From NCBI RefSeq assembly GCF_031755915.1, contig NC_083389.1:21699001-21763000 (forward strand): 64,000 nt of DNA, written 5' to 3'. The number at the start of each line of letters is the position of its first letter. Position 1 is the first letter of the stretch. The notes under the pieces are model-generated. The model was given only the letters and a program-made list of their open reading frames with translations. It was not told the DNA's origin and did not search any database. This document shows, one piece after another, positions 23,257-33,503 of this stretch. The stretch is from Ziziphus jujuba. Taxonomy: Eukaryota; Streptophyta; Magnoliopsida; Rosales; Rhamnaceae. A program made the position numbers and the translations under genes.

Positions 23257-23479
23257 TAAAGAGCAGAAATTTATGATGTTTCCTAACTAAAAAAATAAAC
23301 AAAAATTGTAGTTACCATGTGTCCTTTTCATCTTAGAAATATATACATTATCATTTTTTATGGAATTTACAAGTTTAATTGATCTCTTATGTCCTCTACG
23401 TGGTGAAATTACCCATTATTTAACATTTTTTTTTCTATTAGAATATTATTATGGTTAAAAAAAAAAAAAAAACTCACTG

Positions 23480-23835
23480 ATAAACCATCTGCTAACGATT
23501 AAAGATAAAATAAAAATAAAAATAAAAAGAAACCAACTTCGTTATTGTCTTCTTTGCCAGGAAAAAACAAAAAAAATAAAATAAAATAAAATAAAATACA
23601 AAAGAAGAAACAAAATCGAATTGGATGGAAGAGGAAGCCCAATCTTTATCATCCATTTTCTTCTCTGCAATCTCACCCTCAAGCTCCCAAAGAATCTTTG
23701 ATGAAGAGGAAGCCAAATAACAACCTTTTTTTGAAGATTTTTAGGAAGGTTAAAGGGGCATGGTAGTGAAGATTATCTTGATTACTCTAATTTTCTTTTA
23801 AAACTTTTTCAAGGATTAGCTTTGGCTTAATATAT
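23480..23835. repeat. Left arm of second palindrome (right arm 24052-24383)
   Basis: The arm from 'ctcaccctcaagctcccaaa' and 'gatgaagaggaagccaaata' out to 'tttttcaaggattagctttg' is repeated inverted at 24052-24383. The spacer is about 215 bp of (TA)n-rich sequence. It includes a copy of the six-copy module (23620-23790, minus frame of the LASSSSKILWELEGEIAEKK type, the best preserved). Confidence 0.75.
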
Positions 23836-24051
23836 ATATATATATATATATATTAATATATATATATATGTATATGTATTAATATATGTATTATCCAACG
23901 GGGAAAAGAATTCTTAAAGGATTTAAACTCTAATTATATATTTCAAGTTGAACATATAATTATAATTTAAAACCTTTAAGAGTTTTTTTCCCAATTCGAT
24001 ACATACATAATATATATATATATATATATATATTCATACATACATTAAGCC

Positions 24052-24383
24052 AATGCTAATCCTTGAAAAAGTTTCCCCCAAAAAAAAAATAAAAAAAATC
24101 AAAGTAACAAAGATAATTTTCACTGCCATGCATCCTTCAACCTTCCAAAAAATCTTCAAAGAAAGTTGTTATTTGGCTTCCTCTTCATCAAAGATTCTTT
24201 GGGAGGTTGAGGGTGAAATTGCAGAGACGAAAAATGACGATAAAAATTTGATTTCATCTCCCATTCAACACGACTTTTTTTGTTCTTTTTTTTTCTTTTT
24301 TAAAATTTTTTTTCTTGAAAAGAAGACGATAGCGGAGATCGTTTTTCTTTTATCTTTTGTAGATGGGTTATTGGTGAAATGGT
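24052..24383. repeat. Right arm of second palindrome, with inverted copy of the six-copy module
   Basis: Reverse complement of 23480-23835. Here the module reads on the plus strand (24115-24270) with residues such as LASSSSKILWEVEGEIAE, after a TFQKIFKES stretch. A plus frame 24053-24421 is open, but it ends in poly(T)-encoded phenylalanine, so I do not call it a gene. Confidence 0.7.
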
Positions 24384-24421
24384 TTTTTTTTTGGGTGGTT
24401 CTTTTTACAATTTCAAAATGA

Positions 24422-25980
24422 CTCTTTACAGTTCCATTTGTTATATATTACTACTTAAATGTATAAAAAATATAAAATTACTTATTACAATATTATTTAT
24501 TTCTAAAATATCTCTAATTCATACCATCTCAAAATTACATATCTTTTACAAATAATTTTTTTTTTTACAATTCTAAAATAACTATATACAGCCCTATAAA
24601 AATTAATTTCACTAAAATATTCTTATTCTTTTCTTTCTTATTTCTCATTTTGAAGTAGGGTTATTTTAATTTTTTTAATGACATAAAAGGTTATTTATTT
24701 GAAAGCAAAAAACCAACGAATAATGGAGGATACTGGAGATTGGGATTGACATGACCATCTCATTTTTCAAGATAATTGCTCTTTTAAAGACCAAAAAATT
24801 TTTATTACTATTTTTCCATATCATTTTTCAAGACAATTTCATTATCTATATTTTTTTCATCCTGTATATTTTTTACATTCAACAACGTATAAATTATTAA
24901 TGATTAAAATTTTTTTTAGCATATTTCATAATGTACGGTACGGTATTTAATATCTGTATATACATACAATATTCGATAGATAAAAGCTAAATATCTAAAT
25001 AATGTTAAGATGGATGCTTATAAAATATTCAGTTTTAAACTTCCAAATAAAAGATGAATTTTGACATATCAAGATCAAATATAAAAATGTTGTTCCGACC
25101 TGGTCACTGTTAAGCGATAGAAAGAAAAATCCAAACTAAAGCAATCATCACAATATAAAAAAAATAAAGAAAAAAATAAAGAAAAAACTAAATTCATCTT
25201 ACTGTTTCATATTTTTGAGCTTCTATAATTTATGAATAATTGTTGTATCTGCAATCTTAATTTTTAATGGAGTATAAGTTAGATGGATATATTTAACGTA
25301 TTATTTGAGAGGAAGAATGAGACTATATAAAAAAATTATTTAAATATAGATTTAGTTAACAAATGTTTTTAATAGTAATTTTAAATGGGGATAAAAATGT
25401 AAATCAATAATAAAAGTGTATAGAGCTCAAATGGTAGTGCGACTAGAACTACTATTTTTCTTTTTTAATAATAACCCCAATAATATTCTAATGTTAAAGA
25501 AATGTTTAATAATGAGTAATTTTCACATGGGCACATAGATGCCATAATATAGTTAAATTTTGTAAATTTTATACATTCAAAACGGTAATATTGATATTTC
25601 TAAGATGAAAAGTACATATTGTAACTATAGTTTTTATTTTTATTTTTTGGTTAAGAAACATGATAAATTTATTCTCTTTGTTCATAAGTACAAGAACCAT
25701 TCTAGATGGTAAATAATAATGTATCACAGCCTAAAATACTTAAAGAAATCAAATAATATTTTGCTTTTTTTTTTTTTTTAGAAAATATTGATTTATCTAA
25801 ATATATATAAAACTATAAATAGAATTCAAACTTATACATATATAAAAGTACATAATATAAATAACAGATATTTCAAAACCATACCTTCTCTAAAAATGTT
25901 GAAAAAAATAACACAGGTAAGAAATATCTACTAACGTAAACTTCATTCATAAATAAATATCAAATAAATACACATAACTA
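24422..25980. other. AT-rich intergenic sequence
   Basis: No gene, TIR or LTR structure recognised. Confidence 0.5.
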
Positions 25981-26220
25981 AACAAACCAATAAATATCAA
26001 ATAAATAAACATAACTAAATAAGTCATAGCTTGTAAATAATGGATCGAGGCATGTATAATGCGTTGTCCTTAGAAAAGGTATATCCTCTTCTGCACTGAC
26101 AATATTAATGCATTCCTTTTTAGAAATACAAAGATCCTCTAGGAGTTTTAAAGAATAGCAATAAAACTTCCCACGAACTATTTTAACATAGAAGTAATGC
26201 TCAAAGTACATACTAAAAAT
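25980..26220. repeat. Degenerate relative of the LTR at 56143-56856
   Basis: Shares scattered blocks with the LTR pair at 56200-56400 and 57700-57900 (ggatcgaggc, gcgttgtccttagaaaagg, cctcttctgcactg, aatgctca). No boundaries are visible. Probably an old partial LTR of the same family. Confidence 0.45.
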
Positions 26221-26788
26221 AATATAAATAAAAATTTAATAAAATCTAGTTTTACGACCTAAAACACATAGAAAATTATTCAACAAAGAGAGGTATTAGT
26301 CAGAATTTAAAAGCTTGTATGTATGTTTAAGTGACAAATACAACTCTATTTGTAGAGTTATAAATAACTGTTATAAAGGATAAAAATATACGTTACGGAT
26401 TTAGTGCAACCAAAATCAATGTTATCTCAAATTCATTTAACCATACATCGTTCATAAAAGGATAAAGGTAAAAAAATCAATTTGACTAAAATTCAAAAAG
26501 AGATATAGTCCAAAAGGACTTAGTCTTCGCGTTCAAATAAAATTTTGCTATAATGTTAAAATAATAATTTTTAAATAAAAATATAAGAAAATGGCGATAG
26601 GAAATAAAGGGAGAGAATTTGGGGCTGCAATAGTGTGAGGTTTCTCATGAAATGTATGGATGTTGATGCTCTATGTCTAGGTTCATCAACAACTAAGTCA
26701 AAAAAGATGTCCTCCGCCTTCAACCTCAGGAGGTCCTGCGACCTTGAAGAAGAACATCGTTTGGCATTGAGAAGATTATTAGACCCTT

Positions 26789-26819
<31 letters not shown>

Positions 26820-26930
26820 TCGGGCATGTTTTTAAGTACCATTAATAGCAAGTGAGAGAGAAAAATATTTGGAGTAAGTAGAATGTATATATAAATTAAA
26901 AGTAACAGAAAAAACATATATATACATATA
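26221..26930. other. AT-rich intergenic sequence
   Basis: Contains (TA)n at 26790-26818. A 66-codon frame (26635-26835) ends in TA-encoded residues; its first half (SSAFNLRRSCDLEEEHRL) matches no family that I recognise. Confidence 0.4.
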
Positions 26931-27012
26931 GAGAGTTTCTACGGTATGGACCATCTGCATGCAGATTGTATCCAAAGTCGATACTTTGTAATAAATTAAA
27001 AGTAACAAAGAA

Positions 27013-27053
<41 letters not shown>

Positions 27054-27209
27054 TCTATAATGTGGACCATCTGCATGCAGATCGCATTTAATTTTTACAT
27101 ATGTATATGCTATGTATACATATACAGTAAAATAAATAATTTTTATCAAAAAATATCAGATTTGAATGCGTTCCGTATGCGAATGATCTGCACCATAAAA
27201 TTACTTACT
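26931..27209. mobile_element. (TA)n-flanked palindromic MITEs, one partial and one complete copy
   Basis: A left half only (26931-26985: gagagtttctacggtatgg, accatctgcatgcagattg) is followed by a (TA)n run and a complete unit at 27047-27209. The complete unit has inverted ends 'ttctataatgtggaccatct' and, reverse-complemented, 'attttatggtgcagatcatt'. It is followed by (CT)n and (TA)n. Same family as 2066-2230 and 63553-63713. Confidence 0.55.
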
Positions 27210-27210
27210 A

Positions 27211-27249
<39 letters not shown>

Positions 27250-27259
<10 letters not shown>

Positions 27260-28555
27260 TTATAGATATATATAAAAGCTACGCTCTCCAACAATATTCC
27301 ATTTTTTGGGCCCTCTTGAAAATATAAATGTGCCGGTTTTTTTCTTCTCAAATTGCACTGTTTTAACACTATGTCGCAAGTTGCATAAATGCCAAATTGG
27401 ACATTACAATGATTTCAGTGAAAGGCACATTTTTCGGCACGCGCTTATACACTTACCCTTTCATACATCCACCACGTGTCTTCTACTTTTTACAAAACCG
27501 AAGCATATTTTAATTAAAATAAAAGCTATAGAATTTAGTATATATTATGAAACTGCCAGGCGTTTCCTTTACAGGAATGTAAATCCAGATTTAAATTTTT
27601 TTAACAAAGTAATGCTAATTTGTTTTATAATTAAAATGAAGAAAACAATAATATTTGATAGTTGTTCATTTATTTTTAATTAAAATAAAAAATATAAATT
27701 ATAAATGGATTTATAAAAGTAATATAATTTAATAAAAAAATATCATAGGAGTAGGAATGAAAAATAAGGGGAATTTTAATAAAAAAATTAAAAGATTCTA
27801 ACTTAAAAAGGAAATAAAAATATAATTCACATATTAATTAATTAACGATACATATTTATTAATTTATCAAATTTTATTTATTATTTTAGTTTTTGAACAG
27901 TATTAGTTTTGTAATTATATTATATAAATTTATTATAGTTTTAGTTAGTTAAATAAATAAAAATAGCTACGTTGAAAAAAAAAAGTGAAATAAATATATA
28001 GATGAATATCAGTTTTATAATGGTGAGGAAAAGTGGTGAAAAATTTTTATACTTCACTTCTTTATCTTTAAAGATATATAAGTTAAATATGTCTTTAAGC
28101 GGTTTAAGCTATTTTTTTTTTCAATTATTTAAATTATTTTTATATCTTTTCTATCTTTTAATTCTAATTTTTGAATTTTAAACTTGAATATAAAAATTGT
28201 CAGCATGACTTGACATATAACTTATCCCCATCCAATAGTCTCATTCATTTTAGAAGAAGGGACAAAATTGTTTTATCCTATTCCAAATAAAAATTTTTAA
28301 AATTCATCAACCAAAAATAATAACAATATTAATACATACAACGATTTATGCATATTAATTTTAGTTCTCTATACTTTTATTTTTTGGATAAAACCTTTTT
28401 GAAATTGATAGTATCATTTGCAATATCTTAAATGTGTATTCTAAGTTAATAAATATTTATTAGATAAATCAAATTGTTTAATTTTATATAAAATAAAAAA
28501 TTAATAAAACAATATTTAACATTATTAAATGGCGGTCCACATGCAATGCACGTGA
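27250..28555. other. AT-rich intergenic sequence
   Basis: A 125-codon plus frame (27306-27683) is open, but it has no recognisable domain and AT-driven composition. A G-box-like CACGTG lies near 27472. No gene is supported. Confidence 0.4.
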
Positions 28556-28560
28556 CCATG

Positions 28561-31433
28561 TGACAGGATCTGCCCTGGGAATCCTCACAGGATCTCCCGG
28601 GTGGTCCCGTTTAGTGAAATTCTATTGGACAACCCATAAAGAATATTCAATAGAACCTCATATTAAAACGTGGATAACAAACACCAACAATATCAATAAT
28701 ACTTTAATATACAAATATAAAATGAATCCACAACAGCACAAGTCTACAACCGGCCTATAGTACCACAGGCCATAACTACACATATAAGTAATATGGTCTC
28801 TACTGAGTCCAAAACATAGATTAGAGCATTCTAAGAATGTTAACAAAGTTTAGAAGTACAAATAAGCAATGAACGAGTCCGGAAAGATAAAGGCAAGATA
28901 AGAAAAGATAAATACTGTTGCTGTCGTGGAAGAACAAAGTGATAAATGGTGCGCGAGGTAGACTGCTACTAGCTGCCTAGGCCTAAGGGAAAGAATTTAA
29001 AACAAATAAAACATAAGATAAAAAAATCTTAATGAATGGAATAATATAATAAAAAAATATTAATTTATTTCTGTAAAAATCTTTCTTTCAAGACCTCTCG
29101 TTCCACTCGTCTAAAAAGTTCTTCATTTAAAAATCATTTCATAAAATCCGATCTTTTACCCCAATTTAATATCATAAAAATGATGCTCAAAAGTATTAAA
29201 AAAAATGAATGATCAATATAATATCAGAAAATATCTTAAACAAGATATAAATCTTGAGCATAAGATCTTATAAATATATTTCCACGAAAATATATGAAGA
29301 TGCAGAAATAACCACAATATTTGAAACCAACAATATATTCAAATGTATACCAAGATGTACCAAACTAAAAACCGTGGGATACACCCACCTCATGATCCTC
29401 AATAAACGAAAGGTATCATGAAAATAGTAAACCGTCGGGACGTATCCAACCTCACGGTCTATGGCAATAAATATCCTGTGGGCTGCACTCAACCTTACGA
29501 TATTGTGGTAATAATAACCTGTGGGGTAAACCCAACCTCACGGTCCGTGGTAATAATATCCTATGGGCTGAACCCAACCTCACGGTACCGTGGCAATAAT
29601 AACCTGTGAGATTATCCCAACCTCACGGTTTGTGGTAATAATATCCTGTGGGCTGAACCCAACCTCATGGTACCGTGGCAAAATCCAGTGCACTGTAATA
29701 TAATATAATATAATATCGATCCAAGATATTAGCACTACATGGTACATCAATTTAAAAATAACTAATATAGTATCCTTAAAATATTCTTGTAAAATCATAT
29801 ATATTTTTCCCAAACGATACTGTATCATAAATCATAATTTAATATTTAAATTCCACTGCTTATTTAAATATTTCCAAATTTCCAAATCATCATTTCATGC
29901 GAAAACCAGAAATACCACAGTGAAATATATTCACCATAAATCGATTTTAAGTAACTAAAAGTTTAGGAAATATTTGAACATATGCTTAAAATCTTATAAG
30001 TTTTCAATTTGTTTTTCAAATCAATTATTTTCAAAAATAATTTAAAATCTCAATACAAATACTAGGATATTTAATTAACATAATTCACAAGTTCACTATG
30101 AACTTATCAAAATTAAAAATCAATAAAAATCTTATTAAAATCCGCATAACATAATAACTCATATAAGTGAAAGCAGATATTATCTATGCATAAAGCAATC
30201 ATTTCAATCAATTTGTATATACATAAAATATCCAACCACATATATATATTATTCTATATACACAAAACATTTTAAAAATAATAACCACTCACAGTACTGC
30301 AGATGCTCATTCCTACTCCCCTGCAAGATCGCCTCCAGACTCAATACAAGTGTCTGTATATAATAAAATATTTCTCAAGCTCCAAATAACTAAACCAAAG
30401 ACACTTGTATGACCAAAATGTCTCAAATTAATTTATACTACTATAAAATTATATAAATTGAACACAGGGAGGTCCAACACCATGTGTCTTTAGGACCCGG
30501 TACTCAAAATTTGGTCTTTTCATCCGAAAGCTAATTTTTCAAAATTGAACCTTCTAATGGGTCCTAATAATATTTAATTTCACTAATTCAACTCCAATTT
30601 TGTCCAATTTAACCAATTTTGTCCAAACACAATCCGAATTTATCTAAAAATTAACTAATTTATCCAGAAATGAAAAAATTATCAAACGACCTCCAAAATT
30701 CACAAATTTTATATTGACGGAAAGCCTAAGAGACAAGGAACTCAGTAGTATCTTGGTCCAAAAGTTTCTCCGGTGGCCCAAAAACTCAATTAAAGCTTCG
30801 GTAGAATTCCCGTTGTCAGATCTCTCAAACGGTGAGGAATCTAGGAAAAATAACCAAGGAAATGAGCTCACAGGGTTTAAATATGGTAAGAAAGATTTAT
30901 GGGTTGGCCTGAAACAGCTGAAAAATGGGAAAATCCAGCGACCCACCTTGCCAACCACCATTGCCTTCGCCGGTTAGATCTGGGCTTGTCCGGTCGCTGT
31001 TCGCCATGAAATTTCACAACCAAGCTGGCCTCAATGTGGTCTTCCTCCACGGATGGTGCGTATAACAGCTTGGTTGCTGGAATGGGCAGAAACAACGGTG
31101 ACATGGTTTCCCGTTAAACTGGTCGAAACGACCCAATTCGGACCCACGGGTTTGGAGAAGGAATTTTTCGAGTTTTGGGGATGAAATGGGTATTATGTAG
31201 AGCCTTGGGTCACTAACAGACAAAAACTGGAGACTGGTTTGGACACTGATATAAAACATATGCTTAAAACTTCTCAGGATCATAACTTTTTATCCGTAAC
31301 TCGGAATTTGATGTGCCATTAGTCTATGAACTTGTATCAATGAAATCTACACAATGATACCTTAGTCAAATAAAAAATATTAACCATTGAAAAAAGTAAA
31401 AAAATATGTGTATTTTTTGTATGGGGTGTTACA
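28561..31433 (-). mobile_element. Solo LTR, about 2.9 kb, minus orientation, TSD CCATG
   Basis: On the minus strand it begins TGTAACACCCCATAC and ends CCTGTCA. The 5-bp duplication CCATG flanks it at 28556-28560 and 31434-31438. It shares with the LTR at 11098-13911 the terminal sequence, the 'ttcatggcgaacagcgacc'-like GC-richer block and 'gtttgagagatc', so the two belong to one family or to close lineages. No internal domain or partner LTR is present. Frames at 30644-31283 overlap on both strands and are not gene-like. Confidence 0.85.
29372..29693. repeat. Tandem array of about seven 42-43 bp units inside the solo LTR
   Basis: The units share 'cctgtgggctgaacccaacc' and 'tcacggt..cgtgg.aataat'. 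Odd and even units differ (for example atcctgtgggctg versus aacctgtgggg), so the array looks built from dimers of about 84 bp. Confidence 0.85.
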
Positions 31434-31438
31434 CCATG

Positions 31439-32033
31439 CCTTGTACATATATATTTTAGAACATACAATTCATATTGATATATATATATATATATATTTT
31501 TTTTTTTGTTTGATATATTTTATTTTTATGTATATTATTTCTTTTTAAAATAAAAACATGCATATTTTTCAAAAATTTATTTGGTTAAATATTTATTTAA
31601 AAAATTATCTTAAAATCATTTCAGTTTTTTTTTTTTTTTTTTTTAGTTTAAAAGTCATTTATTAATTGTACATAACTAAAAATAACTTTAAAAAATTATT
31701 TATTTTATATTAAAGGTATACAAGTAATTTCAGCGGCCATATAGTAGAGCCATTTACATGTTGCAAATGATGCATGGATGGTAGAGGGTGTGGATGAATT
31801 TTATGAAACTTGAAGAAAGTTTTGTTACTAAACCAAATTTCAAAAGACATATATGAAATATTTTCTAACAGTAAAAAGGTACACAAAAAAGCTTAACTTG
31901 TTATTATTTAGGCATGAAAAAACACTAAAAGCTAAGTTTTTTGTACATATCTAAAAAAAACTGATCTTTGTTTTTTCCTTACCCAATTAATAGATTTTGT
32001 TTTGTTTAAAAAAAAAAAAAAGAATTTATGACC

Positions 32034-32064
<31 letters not shown>

Positions 32065-32177
32065 TTGAAATAATTATCCATGTTGATTTAGCTGTCAAGT
32101 AAAGTTGGCTTTGGGATGGAGGGGATGGAAAATCAAGAAAATCCATATGGATTTATTAAATATCGTTCTAATCCACT
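31439..32177. other. AT-rich sequence with a copy of the 1-310 module
   Basis: About 31880-32170 is related to 1-310, for example 'aacactaaaagcta' and 'tgtcaagtaaagttggct'. This is left flank to the nested LINE/copia block. No gene. Confidence 0.5.
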
Positions 32178-32292
32178 ACATGAAACAAAGCAAAGATAGT
32201 GAAATAGCATATGATATCCAATGTTCTCTGTCATTTAGTAGAGAGTTTCTAATAGAGGTTAGATGATTCACTTGTGAAGGATTCGAAAAGAA
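32178..32292 (+). mobile_element. Probable 5' fragment of the LINE split by the copia insertion
   Basis: The less AT-rich segment before the copia target site (agaggttagatgattcac, gattcgaaaagaagaccc) joins smoothly to 'gaccctgtgtagtgg' after the element. So the LINE leader probably starts here. The exact LINE 5' end and its target duplication were not found. Confidence 0.4.
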
Positions 32293-32297
32293 GACCC

Positions 32298-33299
32298 CGT
32301 TGAAATGTGGTGATCTTGCCACAATGTGCAAGGTAGTTCGGTTACACTTGCACTCTTTGTTTTGTAACATCAAAGACCAAACATTATTTATGTTTATGCA
32401 TTTTATTTTATCTTGTAATGTTTAAGAACAATATCCTTTTTGTAATGCCCTAAGCTCATTAACTAAAGCTTAGGGCCTTTTTGTCTAGTTGTTGAAATTG
32501 TATTTCCAGCAACATAAGTCCATTTCCTTGGATGCCGTTTAAAGAAGGTTTGGGATTTGGATCTGAATTTTGGATATAATAAGCTAGGAACGTAGAGGAA
32601 GCAACATAAAAAAAAAGGGCCCAATTTGGAGCTAGGAAGGTTGAGTTAAGCCTTAAACAATCTGACCCTTGTGCAGTTTTGTTGCCCAGAAATCTGGGCA
32701 AAACTGCCTCGGGTTTGATTATTTTTGAATGGAAAAATGGACTTTGTTTTATCTGTTTTTTGACTAGAACATAGTTTAATATTCAAAAAGGCTTCCCTCC
32801 ATTTTTCAAGTCAAATGCAGCTGGTTTTCAAATTCAAATGCCTTAGACAAGCCGAACTGCCCACTAAAAAAAGTTTCTTGCATGCCCAACACATTGATTA
32901 GAGTTAGTTGAGGTAGTTTGGCTTGGTTGGTTACTTTTAATGCTTTTGTATTTATTGCTCAATATGGCAGCTGTCTTATTGCCTTTTTTGATGTATTTAA
33001 AAATATGAAAATTGTAATGAAAAAAAGGGGAAAGAAATATTCAAAAAATTTTGAAAAACAATAATTTCGGCTCTCTCTCTCTCTCTCTCTCGACTACTAC
33101 ATTTATTTTCTTCTTCTTTCCAAACACTAACAACCTTCTCAAGAATCCCAAACTGCCATTAAACCCAGAAACAAAACCTTAACAAACCAAAAAAAAAACA
33201 AAATCAGGAACCAAGAACCAATAACATTCATTCTTGACTAATACCTTGAATGATTGTGCTCTAGGGTACAACAACATAAACCTACACCAAATTCCATCA
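32298..33299 (+). repeat. 5' LTR of the copia element
   Basis: 1002 bp, starting CGTTGAAATG (the usual TG is mutated to CG) and ending ATTCCATCA. By eye about five differences from the 3' LTR occur in the first 130 bases. Relative to the 3' LTR it has about 16 extra bases near 32810-32830. It holds a (CT)n run at about 33071-33092. Confidence 0.95.
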
Positions 33300-33311
33300 T
33301 GGTATCAGAGC
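33300..33311 (+). promoter_or_regulatory. Primer-binding site, initiator tRNA-Met type
   Basis: TGGTATCAGAGC directly follows the 5' LTR, the standard minus-strand primer site of plant copia elements. Confidence 0.9.
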
Positions 33312-33503
33312 ATAGTGTAATTTCTTAGGACCTTGTGAGTTTTCAACCTAGACCATTTTATTTGTGAGAGGATCCCCCACCTAAAGCCTTCCAACTGAAA
33401 CCAAACCTGCCAAAAAGGCTAGTTGAAACTCACCAAAACACCACCACCCGAGAGCTTGTTCTTGTGTCCACTTTTCAAAATTTTTCAAAAACCATTTTTT
33501 CAA

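Larger units (their letters stand above)
16941..24045. repeat. Segmental duplication, copy B (paralogous to 2797-7775)
   Basis: Colinear with copy A over about 5 kb of shared sequence. It is enlarged to about 7.1 kb by a 1.4-kb Pack-MULE-like insert (19383-20790), a 0.5-kb Tourist-like MITE (22758-23256) and expansion of a 69-bp repeat (18181-18523). It begins about 460 bases downstream of the S-protein gene. The comparison shows the direction of each insertion without an outgroup. Confidence 0.8.

Noticed and set aside
23492..23716. 74-codon minus frame as an intact small gene
   Set aside because: It is one copy of a repeated module and ends in poly(T)/(A)-encoded residues; reported as a candidate conserved frame, not as a gene.
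27306..27683. 125-codon plus-strand frame
   Set aside because: AT-driven composition, no domain, no supporting promoter or repeat evidence.
29372..29693. Possible CRISPR-like array
   Set aside because: Units are contiguous and imperfect with no unique spacers, inside a plant LTR.
30644..31283. Overlapping frames on both strands near 31 kb
   Set aside because: Inside the minus-strand solo LTR, in its GC-richer block; no domain.
33300..33311. tRNA-like sequence
   Set aside because: It is only the 12-base primer-binding site of the copia element; no tRNA gene is folded here.
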